From NCBI GenBank assembly GCA_015231825.1, contig JADGAV010000012.1:57289-121288 (forward strand): a DNA stretch of 64,000 nt. The letters are read 5' to 3'. The position numbers and the translations under genes were made by a program. The stretch is from SAR324 cluster bacterium. GTDB taxonomy: Bacteria > SAR324 > NAC60-12. Of this stretch, positions 35,808 through 44,512 are shown piece by piece. The notes beneath the pieces were generated by a model. It ran no database searches and was not told where the DNA came from. It saw nothing but the letters and a program-made list of their open reading frames with translations. Each line of letters starts with the position of its first letter. The stretch's first letter is position 1.

Positions 35808-37379
35808 ATGGCAAGAGAATACGGAAATTGGGAAGAATTTAAATGCAATTACAAGTTGAGTGATCGGTGGCAATTTTTCGATGGTGAAAAAACAAGCTTC
35901 AATATCGCTCATGAATGCCTGGACCGTCACCCTAAAGATAAAACTGCTGTCAACATCATACACGCAAACGGACAATACGAGTCATTTACGTTCGGCCAAC
36001 TTTCACGGCAAAGCTCTCAATTCGCATACGCTATGACGAAACTTGGTATTGGGCAGGGAGACAGAGTTATCCTGATGATGAATCCTTCCCTTGAGTTTTA
36101 TACCAGTTTCTACGGCATCCTGAGGATGGGAGCGGCAGCCGTGTCCTGTTCCCCTCTTTTTGGACCGGAGGCAATTGAATTTCGAATCAATAAATCCAAT
36201 GCTAAAGTAGCGATTGTTGATGATGAAGCCAAAGATCTGGTGAAACCTGGAGCTGTAGATCGTGTCATAAGTTCCGGAGAATTGATGGGATTGATCGAAG
36301 GAGAAAAAGAGCACTATGCACCTCATACCACCATGGACAGCCTGGCCTTTATGCAATTCTCCAGTGGTACAACGGGGGAGCCCAAAGCGGTCAATTACAG
36401 CCATCGAAGTGTGGGCATCGTAGCTTTTAGAATGAAATATGTTGTGGGTATAAGACCTGACGACATCTATCTCTGCCCTTCATCCCCCGCCTGGGGTCAT
36501 GGTCTCTGGTATGGTGTGACCGGTCCGCTTGTATTCGGCAATACGACAACAACTTACTCAGGTAAATTCTCGGCGGATGCCCTGGTTGATGGTATTGAAA
36601 AGTTCGAAATCACAAATATTTACGCTACTCCATTAATCTACCGCCGTATAATGGAAAGCGGAAGATTAGACAATGCCAAACTGAAATTGCGACGCCTCAC
36701 CTATACCGGTGGTGCCTTGGATATGGATATCATTTCCTATTTCAAGGAAAAGACAGGTTTGATCATACACGCTAACTTCGGATCGACTGAAACCGGAGGC
36801 TTTCTTTCCGATTATGCTTTTGATGACTGGGTTGCTAAGCCCGGCAGCCTTGGTAAACCTCTACCTCCCGTAACAGTAGGCATATTGGACGATGAGGGGA
36901 AAGAACTGCCACCGGACAAGGTAGGAAATATTGCCGTGAAGTTCAAAAAGGATGCTGACTGGTTCAAAATGGGCGATTCTGGGTATGCTGATAAAGACGG
37001 CTATTACTGGTACAAGAGTCGCACCGACGATGTCATTATATCGGCCGGATATACCATTGGCCCGATAGAGGTTGAAAATGTTTTGTTGAAACATCCGGCA
37101 GTCAAGGATGCAGCTATAGTGGGATCTCCGGATAAAGACCGGGGTGAGACTGTCAAGGCCTTCATCGTCACTGACCGGGACAAAAGCGAACATGAAACAC
37201 TGGAAGAGGACATAAAAATTTTCGTCAAAACTCGTTTAAGCAAGCATGAGTATCCCAGGCTCATTGAGTTTGTCGACAGCCTGCCCAGCACACTTGACGG
37301 TAAAATCAAACGCAAGGAATTGAAGCTCAGGGAATACGAGAGGGCAAAGATGAATAAGAATGGAGACAATCATGTCTGA
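35808..37379 (+). CDS. Acyl-CoA ligase, AMP-forming
   Basis: A 523-residue ANL ligase. Its P-loop is MQFSSGTTGEPKAVNYSHR near 185-203, followed by GSTETGG near 325, MGDSGYADKDGYYWYKSRTDD near 390, and the terminal lysine in DGKIKRKEL near 507. The SSGTTGEPK loop and the short acidic N-terminus resemble the acetyl/propionyl, benzoate or medium-chain acyl-CoA synthetase group. It activates a carboxylic acid to its CoA thioester for the pathway. It ends inside the start of the following double-hotdog gene (eight-base overlap), showing coupling. Confidence 0.88.
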   Translation: MAREYGNWEEFKCNYKLSDRWQFFDGEKTSFNIAHECLDRHPKDKTAVNIIHANGQYESFTFGQLSRQSSQFAYAMTKLGIGQGDRVILMMNPSLEFYTSFYGILRMGAAAVSCSPLFGPEAIEFRINKSNAKVAIVDDEAKDLVKPGAVDRVISSGELMGLIEGEKEHYAPHTTMDSLAFMQFSSGTTGEPKAVNYSHRSVGIVAFRMKYVVGIRPDDIYLCPSSPAWGHGLWYGVTGPLVFGNTTTTYSGKFSADALVDGIEKFEITNIYATPLIYRRIMESGRLDNAKLKLRRLTYTGGALDMDIISYFKEKTGLIIHANFGSTETGGFLSDYAFDDWVAKPGSLGKPLPPVTVGILDDEGKELPPDKVGNIAVKFKKDADWFKMGDSGYADKDGYYWYKSRTDDVIISAGYTIGPIEVENVLLKHPAVKDAAIVGSPDKDRGETVKAFIVTDRDKSEHETLEEDIKIFVKTRLSKHEYPRLIEFVDSLPSTLDGKIKRKELKLREYERAKMNKNGDNHV

Positions 37380-38508
37380 CAAGAAGGATGCGGCCGAGAT
37401 AACGGAAGAGATGATTGCCGAATTAAGGAAAAGGATTGGGGTTGTATGGAAACCGAGGAAACCGTATTTTAACACTGCCGCAACGAGGGATGCAATACGG
37501 CATTTTTGTGAAGGGATCGGAGATTTCAACCCTCTTTTTACTGATCCGGAGTATGCGAAAAAAACAAGCTATGGCTGCGTTGTTGCTCCCCCTTTATTTG
37601 CCTACAGTATTTATTATGCCGCCGCGGGCAGAGGTATGCCGGGAGTTCATTCCTGGCATTCGGGAGACGATTGGGAATTCTACCAACCGATAGTCGAGGG
37701 CGACACGTTCACTTATGAAAATGAGATGGTGGATGTCAAAGTAAAAAAGAGCAGGATGGCGGGAAAGAGTTTGATTCAATATCATGACATTAGATATTTT
37801 AACCAAAGGGGAGAGCTGGCGGCAAAGAGTTTGAACTGGTGCGTCAGGGCAGCGAGAAAGGCAAGCGCAGACAAAAGCAAATACGCTGACATAAAGGCCG
37901 CTACATACAGCGCAGAGGAAATGCAGAAAATTTACGATGCTTATGACTCAGAAGAGATAAGAGGAGCAAGTCCCCGGTACTGGGAGGATTGTAAGATCGG
38001 AGATGAATTGAAGCCGATGGTCAAAGGTCCGCTCAGTAAACGAGATATTTTTGCCTGGCTGAAGGGTGCAGGCAGTGTTTTCATAGAGGCCCATGGATAT
38101 GCTTTAGATTTTCTCAGGCGTCATGGAGGACTGGAGATGGTGGATGTGAATACCGGTCTTCCTGATGTGCCGGAATTGGTTCATATGGAAGATACAAGAG
38201 CTCAGACGATTGGTCTTCCCAGTGCCTATGACTATGGCTGCCAGAGAATTTCCTGGTTGGGTAATCTATTGACCAACTGGGTGGGCGATGATGGATTTAT
38301 TAAAAGGTTACGCGCTGAATTAAGAGGGTTTAATATTGTAGGAGATACAACCTGGCTAAAGGGGAAGGTTGTGAAAAAGTATGAGAAGGATGGTGAATTT
38401 TTGGTGGATATAGAATGCTGGGGGGAAAACCAAAGAGGAATCGTTACGATGCCTGGTGCGGCTACCGTTAAATTGCCATCAAAAAGAGATAATTCGGGAC
38501 TAAAATAA
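37372..38508 (+). CDS. Double-hotdog MaoC-like dehydratase/hydratase 1
   Basis: A 378-residue protein made of two hotdog domains. The N-terminal one has FCEGIGDFNPLFTDPEYAK and VAPPLFAYSIYYAA (residues about 45-85), in the style of the FAS1-like dehydratase region. The C-terminal one begins near RYWEDCKIGDELKPMVKGPL (about 205). Such proteins hydrate enoyl-CoA or act on hydroxyacyl-CoA. Two closely similar genes occur at 57275 and 58449. The ATG at 37372 has GGAG seven bases upstream. The substrate is unknown, and the class (hydratase versus another hotdog reaction) is inferred. Confidence 0.83.
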   Translation: MSDKKDAAEITEEMIAELRKRIGVVWKPRKPYFNTAATRDAIRHFCEGIGDFNPLFTDPEYAKKTSYGCVVAPPLFAYSIYYAAAGRGMPGVHSWHSGDDWEFYQPIVEGDTFTYENEMVDVKVKKSRMAGKSLIQYHDIRYFNQRGELAAKSLNWCVRAARKASADKSKYADIKAATYSAEEMQKIYDAYDSEEIRGASPRYWEDCKIGDELKPMVKGPLSKRDIFAWLKGAGSVFIEAHGYALDFLRRHGGLEMVDVNTGLPDVPELVHMEDTRAQTIGLPSAYDYGCQRISWLGNLLTNWVGDDGFIKRLRAELRGFNIVGDTTWLKGKVVKKYEKDGEFLVDIECWGENQRGIVTMPGAATVKLPSKRDNSGLK

Positions 38509-38585
38509 GATCGTGAATTTATGAACGGAGGAATTGCTGAACCAGTCATAAATTCACAGCAAGATCGAGATCAAAGGTAAGAACC

Positions 38586-39509
38586 ATGAGTGAAAATTAC
38601 GACGTCATTATCATTGGGGCTGGACCCGCGGGTTTGACAGCTGCGCTATATACTACCAGAGCTGGGCTAAATACTTTAATTATCGAAAAAGAGATGTTCG
38701 GTGGAGCATTGATGAACAGAGACTTGATCGATAATTACCCTGGACATCCCGAAATCTTAGGACCGGATCTCGCCTCACAAATGCTCGAGCAGGCAACGAG
38801 TTATGGCGCAGAGATGCAAATGGGGATAGTTGAGCAAATAATCGTTAAAGATAACCAAAAGATCGTGAAGACCGATCAAGATGAATACGTGGGCAATGCG
38901 ATCATCATCGCCGGAGGGACTCATGCCAAGAAGTTGGGTATCCCCGGCGAAGAGGAATTCGCCGGTAAAGGAGTAATTCATTGTGCCACCTGTGATGGTC
39001 CTTTATATAGAGAACAGGTGGTCGCGGTGGTGGGCGGTAGTAATGACGCCATATATGAGGCACTTTCACTCGTCAAATATACATCAAAAGTTCTTGTCAT
39101 CCATCGTGGAGATAATCTCCGAGCTGAAAAGGTACTGCGTGAAAGAGCCTTCGGCGAGCCCAAAATCGAATTCATTTGGGATACTACTGTTACCGCAGTT
39201 CTCGGCGAAAGTACGGTTAGCGGCATCCAGCTCAACAATATTAAAACAGGAGAAACCTCAACACTCAATGTGGATGGGGTTTGTATGGCTGTTGGAAACA
39301 CGCCAAATACAGACATTCTAGCCGGGATTGTCAAACTTGGATCCGAAGGAGCAATACCGGTCAATGTGAGTATGGAAACCGAGGTGCCAGGTATTTTGGC
39401 CGCCGGCAACATTCGCGAAGACTCGCCGATGCGAGTTGCCTCGGCAATAGGGGATGGAGCGACTGCTGCAATGGCCGCAGAAAGGTACATCAATACTACG
39501 CTGAGATAA
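38586..39509 (+). CDS. Thioredoxin-reductase-like FAD disulfide oxidoreductase
   Basis: A 307-residue flavoprotein. The FAD-binding stretch GAGPAGLTAALYTTRAG lies at 11-27, the redox pair C133-x2-C136 in IHCATCDGPLYR, the NAD(P)H site is VVAVVGGSNDAIYEAL, and NVSMETEVPGILAAGNIRED is at the second FAD contact. The length is typical of thioredoxin reductase. It lies inside the catabolic operon rather than beside thioredoxin. It could reduce a dedicated redox protein, possibly the downstream selenoprotein, but that link is inferred only from co-location. Confidence 0.88.
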   Translation: MSENYDVIIIGAGPAGLTAALYTTRAGLNTLIIEKEMFGGALMNRDLIDNYPGHPEILGPDLASQMLEQATSYGAEMQMGIVEQIIVKDNQKIVKTDQDEYVGNAIIIAGGTHAKKLGIPGEEEFAGKGVIHCATCDGPLYREQVVAVVGGSNDAIYEALSLVKYTSKVLVIHRGDNLRAEKVLRERAFGEPKIEFIWDTTVTAVLGESTVSGIQLNNIKTGETSTLNVDGVCMAVGNTPNTDILAGIVKLGSEGAIPVNVSMETEVPGILAAGNIREDSPMRVASAIGDGATAAMAAERYINTTLR

Positions 39510-39608
39510 GTGATAAATCTGGCAGCGATTGCATATAGGACGCGCGCCACAAAGATAATTCCTTCGGGTGTGCGAAGGATAACACGAATTTTTAAATAGG
39601 GAAAAACA

Positions 39609-40991
39609 ATGGCAAAAGAGGAAACTTTTGAAGATCTCAGACAATTAACGCTTGATCATACCTGGGTTCCGGCGCGTCCTTGGAATGTATTGAATGGTCC
39701 AGATGGATTCAACATTTTCACGGAAGGAAAGGGGTGTCGAATTACCGACATTCACGGCAAAACCTATCTCGATATATTCTCAGCCCTGGGGAATGTCTGC
39801 AGCCTGGGATATGGCAGAAAAGAAATTGCTGATGCCGCCTATGAGCAAATGATGAAATTGCATTTCATGCCCACTCATGAGCTAAATATCCCGCAGATCA
39901 AGCTGTCTAAAAAGCTGGCGGATTTAACCCCCGGCAGCTTATCCATGGTATTCTATGCAAGCAGTGGCACCGAGGCTATTGAGTCTGCAATCAAGATCGC
40001 CAGAAAATATCAAGTGCTTTCAGGAAAACCCAAGAAGTACAAAATGATTGTCGGCGGACATCGGTATCACGGCTCCACCTACGGCGCGATGAGTGTTGGA
40101 TCACGGAAGCCACATTTTTCGTGGGAAGATTATGAACCCCTGCTCCCGGGCGTGATTAGCGTGCCTTCTCCTTATTGTCATCGGTGTGACCTTGGTCTCA
40201 AGTATCCCGATTGTAATATTCAGTGTGCCAGGGAAATCGAAAGAGTTATTGAACAGGAGGGACCTGATACAGTGGCTTCTTTCCTCGATGTGACAATTGC
40301 GACAGGGTATTCCACTCTTCCTCCACCTGAGTACTGGCCTATGGTACGAGCTATCTGTGACAAATACAATGTCCTGCTTATCCTTGATGAGATTATGATG
40401 AGTTTGGGACGCACCGGCAAATGGTTTGGCTTTGAGCATTGGGATGGATTTGTACCAGATATCATCGTGCTTGCGAAATCACTCGCTAATGGTGCTGTCC
40501 CACTCGGCGCAACTATTGTTACCAGGGAAGTAGCCCAAAAATTCGAGGGCGGACTGCGGGAGATGCTCAATCATTCCTATACTTTCTTGGGACATCCTGT
40601 TGCCTGTGCAGCCGCTCTGGTGACCCTCGAAATTATGGAGAAAGAGAAGGTTATAGAAAACTCCAGGGCTATGGGAACCTATCTTTTCGAAAGCCTATCC
40701 ACCCTTCGCAAGCATCGCACAGTCGGTGAGATCAGAGGCGGACTCGGCTTGGACTGTACAGTTGAGTTTGTTAAGAATCAGGAAACGGGTGAAAAATTTA
40801 GTCCTGAGGAAAATAAAAAATTCATGGCTTTGCTAAAGAAAAAAATCCGACAGGCAGGTTTTTGGGGGGCAGCAGGGAATCCTCTTAAATTGCTGCCTCC
40901 TTTGGTCATCAACAAGGATGAAATTGATGAACTCGTGGAAGGGCTTGATAAAGTCACTGGGGAAATTGCCAGGGAGCTTGCAATCACTTAA
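39609..40991 (+). CDS. Class III aminotransferase (4-aminobutyrate/omega-amino acid type)
   Basis: A 460-residue PLP enzyme. The Schiff-base lysine is K290 in VLAKSLANG, preceded by LILDEIMMSLGRTGKW with D260, and ASSGTEAIESAIKIAR near 117-132 holds the phosphate group. It should move an amino group from an omega- or beta-amino acid to a 2-oxo acid. Four cysteines are clustered at 190, 193, 202 and 206 (CHRC, then DCNIQC); mammalian GABA transaminase has an iron-sulfur centre in a comparable CxxC position. It shares an operon with an epimerase and CoA enzymes. The substrate is not readable. Confidence 0.88.
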   Translation: MAKEETFEDLRQLTLDHTWVPARPWNVLNGPDGFNIFTEGKGCRITDIHGKTYLDIFSALGNVCSLGYGRKEIADAAYEQMMKLHFMPTHELNIPQIKLSKKLADLTPGSLSMVFYASSGTEAIESAIKIARKYQVLSGKPKKYKMIVGGHRYHGSTYGAMSVGSRKPHFSWEDYEPLLPGVISVPSPYCHRCDLGLKYPDCNIQCAREIERVIEQEGPDTVASFLDVTIATGYSTLPPPEYWPMVRAICDKYNVLLILDEIMMSLGRTGKWFGFEHWDGFVPDIIVLAKSLANGAVPLGATIVTREVAQKFEGGLREMLNHSYTFLGHPVACAAALVTLEIMEKEKVIENSRAMGTYLFESLSTLRKHRTVGEIRGGLGLDCTVEFVKNQETGEKFSPEENKKFMALLKKKIRQAGFWGAAGNPLKLLPPLVINKDEIDELVEGLDKVTGEIARELAIT

Positions 40992-41096
40992 GGCAGCGTC
41001 AACTGGATTGACCATGCCTATCAAGCACGGATCAGTGCTCATGATTGATCTTGCAGATATTTTATTGGAGTTCCTGAAAAAAAGAAGAGCAGGTCT

Positions 41097-42104
41097 ATGA
41101 GATTCGAAAGACTAATAACAACGGTTGATTCACATACAGAGGGCATGGCCACCCGAGTTATTACCGGCGGGATCCCGAATATTCCCGGCAAGACAATGGC
41201 GGAAAAAAGAGATTTCATGAAACAGAATTTCGACCACTTGCGGACCGCTGTATTGAACGAACCCAGAGGTGCTCATGTTTACGGTTGCATCATGACTCCT
41301 CCCGTCACAGATGAGGCGGCTTTTGGAGCAATTTGGATGAGGAGAGGAGAAGCGGTATATTCAGACATGTGCGGCCATGCAACTATGGGGGTTGCAACTA
41401 CAGCTGTTGAAATGGGAATCGTGGAGCCCGTAGAACCTGTAACCGAGATGGTGATAGATGTACCAGCCGGAATCGTGCACGCGAAAGTCAATGTAGAAAA
41501 CGGTAAAGCAAAGAGTGTTTCCATACAGAATGTCCCCTCGTTCCATTATCAGACAAGTATCATACAAGTCCCCGGTTTAGGAAAATTGAGCGTCGACATC
41601 GCATTCGGAGGAAACACTATTGCTATTGTGGAAGCAAAAGACATTGGTATAGAGACAACCATTGCTGGAATTACGAGATCACGAGACCTGATTGTGCAAA
41701 TTATTGAATCCATAAACGAACAGATAGAAATACAAGACCCTGAAAAAGGCCCCGTTAAGATGGCAAAGACAGGTATTGTGATTAGCGATAAGGCGACTAA
41801 CCCGAAAGCAAATGCTAAAAATATCGCTGTTACTAAAGATCTCTTCTTCGATCGCTCACCATGCGGCACAGGAACCAGTGGTAAATTGGCAACCCTCTAT
41901 GCCAAAGGAGAACTTGACCTTGGACAAACCTTTATTGCTGAAAGCATAATTGGTTCTCTCTTTCATGCAAAACTTATCAGGGAGATTGAGGTCGGTGGGA
42001 AGATGGCAGTTGTGCCGGAACTGACTGGAAGGGTCTTCATCACAGGAATGCATCAGTTTACGATAGACCCTGATGACCCCTTCAAATACGGGTATGTATT
42101 GTAG
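41097..42104 (+). CDS. Proline racemase-family epimerase (hydroxyproline 2-epimerase-like)
   Basis: A 335-residue enzyme with both catalytic cysteines. C92 is in SDMCGHATMGVA and C256 in RSPCGTGTSG, the pair that removes and returns the alpha proton. Members with both cysteines are racemases or epimerases; those with threonine at the first site are dehydratases. The opening VDSHTEGMATRVITGG is standard. Likely substrates are proline, 4-hydroxyproline or a related alpha-imino acid. Its place beside an amino-acid-type importer and an aminotransferase supports an amino-acid-derived substrate. Confidence 0.9.
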   Translation: MRFERLITTVDSHTEGMATRVITGGIPNIPGKTMAEKRDFMKQNFDHLRTAVLNEPRGAHVYGCIMTPPVTDEAAFGAIWMRRGEAVYSDMCGHATMGVATTAVEMGIVEPVEPVTEMVIDVPAGIVHAKVNVENGKAKSVSIQNVPSFHYQTSIIQVPGLGKLSVDIAFGGNTIAIVEAKDIGIETTIAGITRSRDLIVQIIESINEQIEIQDPEKGPVKMAKTGIVISDKATNPKANAKNIAVTKDLFFDRSPCGTGTSGKLATLYAKGELDLGQTFIAESIIGSLFHAKLIREIEVGGKMAVVPELTGRVFITGMHQFTIDPDDPFKYGYVL

Positions 42105-42142
42105 TTTGGCTGGTCGATGAATTGCGCACAAACCGGGAAAAC

Positions 42143-43126
42143 ATGACTGGATCTTTTTTGGAAGTGAAAAACCTGAAAACTCATTTCTTCACCCGCTATG
42201 GAACGGTCAAAGCGGTGGATGGAGTTAGCTTTTCCGTGAAACGAGGAGAGACTCTGGGCCTGGTTGGAGAATCCGGGTGCGGTAAGAGTATCACCTGCCG
42301 GTCCATACTGAGGTTAGTGCCTTATCCTGCTGGAAGGATAGTCGGGGGTGAAATCTTGCTTGAAGGCAAAGACCTGCTGCAAATGAAAGATGATGAGATG
42401 CGAAAGATACGGGGTGATAAGATTGCCATGATCCTCCAGGACCCAATGACTTCGCTGAATCCAGTGTTTAGGATCGAAAAGCAGCTTAGTGAAGGAATAA
42501 GAATCCATACTCATTTGAAAAAGCGAGATATTTGGGAAAGAGCATGCGAGCTAATGAAATCGGTTCGCATCCCCGCTCCGGAAATGCGCCTCAAGGATTA
42601 TCCTCACCAGCTGAGCGGAGGGATGAGACAGCGTGTAGTTGGCGCTATAGCATTGTCTAGCGAGCCAGCGCTTCTTATTGCTGATGAGCCCACAACTTCT
42701 CTTGATACCACTATCCAAGCTCAGTTTTTGAATCTTCTGCTCGGACTTCAGCGGCAGCTTGGGCTATCCATGATCGTTGTCACCCACGACTTTGGTGTTG
42801 TGGCCAGAATATGCAACGAGGTAGCCGTTATGTATGCAGGCAAGATCGTAGAAAAGGCTGCTGTGAGGGAAATTTTTAACCATCCCATGCATCCGTATAC
42901 CAGGGCGATGATGGACGCAGTCCCCAAGGTAGAAGAGAGGGTGGACAGGCTCGCTAGTATCGATGGGCAGCCTCCCTCCCTTTATTCCCTGCCCAAAGGT
43001 TGTGCATTTAGGGATCGTTGCCAATACGTAATCCCAAAGTGCCAAATTGAGGAGGTTCCTCCCCTGGTAGAGACAAAGCCGGGACACCTTGTAAGATGTT
43101 GGAAAAGCGAACCAAACAATGAATGA
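42143..43126 (+). CDS. Oligopeptide/dipeptide-type ABC transporter ATP-binding protein (OppD/DppD-like)
   Basis: A 327-residue ABC ATPase with Walker A GESGCGKS, signature [15 protein letters not shown], Walker [13 protein letters not shown] and switch histidine VVTHDFG. The C-terminal cysteine-rich oligopeptide-transporter extension is present ([16 protein letters not shown]). The ATG at 42143 is preferred over a TTG seven codons upstream. The end overlaps the next ATPase gene by eight bases. Together they drive the import system whose binding protein and permeases follow. Confidence 0.92.
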   Translation: MTGSFLEVKNLKTHFFTRYGTVKAVDGVSFSVKRGETLGLVGESGCGKSITCRSILRLVPYPAGRIVGGEILLEGKDLLQMKDDEMRKIRGDKIAMILQDPMTSLNPVFRIEKQLSEGIRIHTHLKKRDIWERACELMKSVRIPAPEMRLKDYPHQLSGGMRQRVVGAIALSSEPALLIADEPTTSLDTTIQAQFLNLLLGLQRQLGLSMIVVTHDFGVVARICNEVAVMYAGKIVEKAAVREIFNHPMHPYTRAMMDAVPKVEERVDRLASIDGQPPSLYSLPKGCAFRDRCQYVIPKCQIEEVPPLVETKPGHLVRCWKSEPNNE

Positions 43127-44096
43127 CACAATTTTAGAAATTCAAGGTCTGAAGAAACATTTCCCGGTTACGAGTGGTGTGCTCGTGTCCAGGCCGGTGG
43201 GATGGGTCAGGGCGGTGGATGACATCGGTTTTTCAATCCGGAAAGGCGAAACTTTCGCTTTGGTGGGAGAGTCGGGATGCGGCAAGACCACTACTGCCAA
43301 GGTCATCCTGCTCCTGGAGAGACCCACTGATGGCTCTGTTAAATTCCATGGCAAGAATATTTATAATCTTAAGGGTAAGAATTTGCGGCAATATCGAGCC
43401 TCAACTCAAGTTGTTCTTCAAGATCCGTCCAGTTCCTTAAATCCAAAGATGCGTGTGGGATCAATTGTTGCCGAGCCCTTGTTGGTCAACAATGGCGCCT
43501 CCATGTCTAGCAAAGCCGTCAAGCAAAGGGTTGATGAGGTATTACTTCAGGTAGGATTGCAACCAGAAGCGGCCAGGCGTTTCCCACATGAGTTTAGTGG
43601 TGGACAGAAGCAGAGGATTGCTTTGGCCCGCGCCTTGTCTTTGTCACCCGACTTGATAGTCCTGGACGAGCCAGTATCAGCTCTCGATGTGTCTATACGT
43701 GCTCAGGCCATGAATTTGTTCAAGGACCTTCAAGCCGAATTAGGTGTAGCCTATCTGCTCATTGCTCATGATCTGGCTACAGTCAGATATATGGCCCATG
43801 AAGTAGGTGTTATGTACTTGGGAAGGCTGGCAGAACGAAGCTTGTCTGAAGAGCTTTTTACCAACCCTTTGCACCCCTACACCAAAGCCTTGATTGCTGC
43901 AACTTTGCCATCTCACCCGGACCTTATTTCCGGGGAAGAAGTCTTGTCAGGGGAGGTTCCCAGTCCCTTGAACCCTCCCCCGGGTTGCCGCTTCCACGGT
44001 CGATGCTCCCATGTCATGCCTGTTTGTCGCGAAGTGGATCCGCTGCTAAAAGAGCAGGCAAAAGGGCATTTCGTGGCTTGTCACCTCTTTGAATAA
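43119..44096 (+). CDS. Oligopeptide/dipeptide-type ABC transporter ATP-binding protein (OppF/DppF-like)
   Basis: A 325-residue ABC ATPase, second of the pair. Motifs are GESGCGKTTTAK, FSGGQKQRIALARAL, IVLDEPVSALD and LLIAHDLATVRYM, then the C-terminal PGCRFHGRCSHVMPVC extension typical of this subfamily. It begins eight bases inside the preceding gene. A putative short gene and an operator-like palindrome separate it from the binding-protein gene. Confidence 0.92.
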   Translation: MNDTILEIQGLKKHFPVTSGVLVSRPVGWVRAVDDIGFSIRKGETFALVGESGCGKTTTAKVILLLERPTDGSVKFHGKNIYNLKGKNLRQYRASTQVVLQDPSSSLNPKMRVGSIVAEPLLVNNGASMSSKAVKQRVDEVLLQVGLQPEAARRFPHEFSGGQKQRIALARALSLSPDLIVLDEPVSALDVSIRAQAMNLFKDLQAELGVAYLLIAHDLATVRYMAHEVGVMYLGRLAERSLSEELFTNPLHPYTKALIAATLPSHPDLISGEEVLSGEVPSPLNPPPGCRFHGRCSHVMPVCREVDPLLKEQAKGHFVACHLFE

Positions 44097-44168
44097 ATTT
44101 CGTGAAAGGTTTTGAACAACGCAGATGCTTAACGGGCATGGGAAAAAAAGGGAAGGAGTGTCGTCGAG

Positions 44169-44324
44169 ATGACTGATTTGAGCTTTCCCAGAGCTATGTT
44201 TGAAAGGTTCAAAGTCGAAAAAAATGCAGGGTGTTGGACCTTTTGGCATAAACCGGGTGTGCATGAACTTGTGCATGCCCATTTTCGTGAAGCCATCCTC
44301 AATTTTGAGGGGTTGAATAGGTAA
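44169..44324 (+). CDS. Possible 51-residue small gene
   Basis: A frame starting MTDLSFPRAMFERF, containing GCWTFWHKPGVHELVHAH and ending EGLNR. GGAG lies about ten bases before the ATG. The aromatic and histidine-rich middle is unusual for random frame but I recognise no family. It could be a small protein, a remnant, or part of the leader of the binding-protein gene. Confidence 0.3.
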   Translation: MTDLSFPRAMFERFKVEKNAGCWTFWHKPGVHELVHAHFREAILNFEGLNR

Positions 44325-44382
44325 AAAATCGTGTGAAAGCGGGATTTGACTGCCTGATTAAAACATTTAAACTGGGTGATTG

Positions 44383-44396
44383 TTGGTAATTACCAA
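44383..44396. promoter_or_regulatory. Perfect 14-base palindrome before the binding-protein gene
   Basis: TTGGTAATTACCAA (44383-44396) is a perfect palindrome 117 bases before the SBP start, following a weak TTGACT..TTAAAC promoter-like pair (from 44345). The right half continues AATTACCAAAATT, which recurs at 29491-29503. It is likely an operator; the binding protein is unknown. Confidence 0.45.
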
Positions 44397-44512
44397 AATT
44401 ATTCCGGGCATTTCTGCTCTGCAATCCTGGCATGATCAGATTAGCCGTGAAGATTTAAACCACCCATATCTTTAGAAACGATTCACAGAGAACCTAACCA
44501 ATGGAGGTAAAA

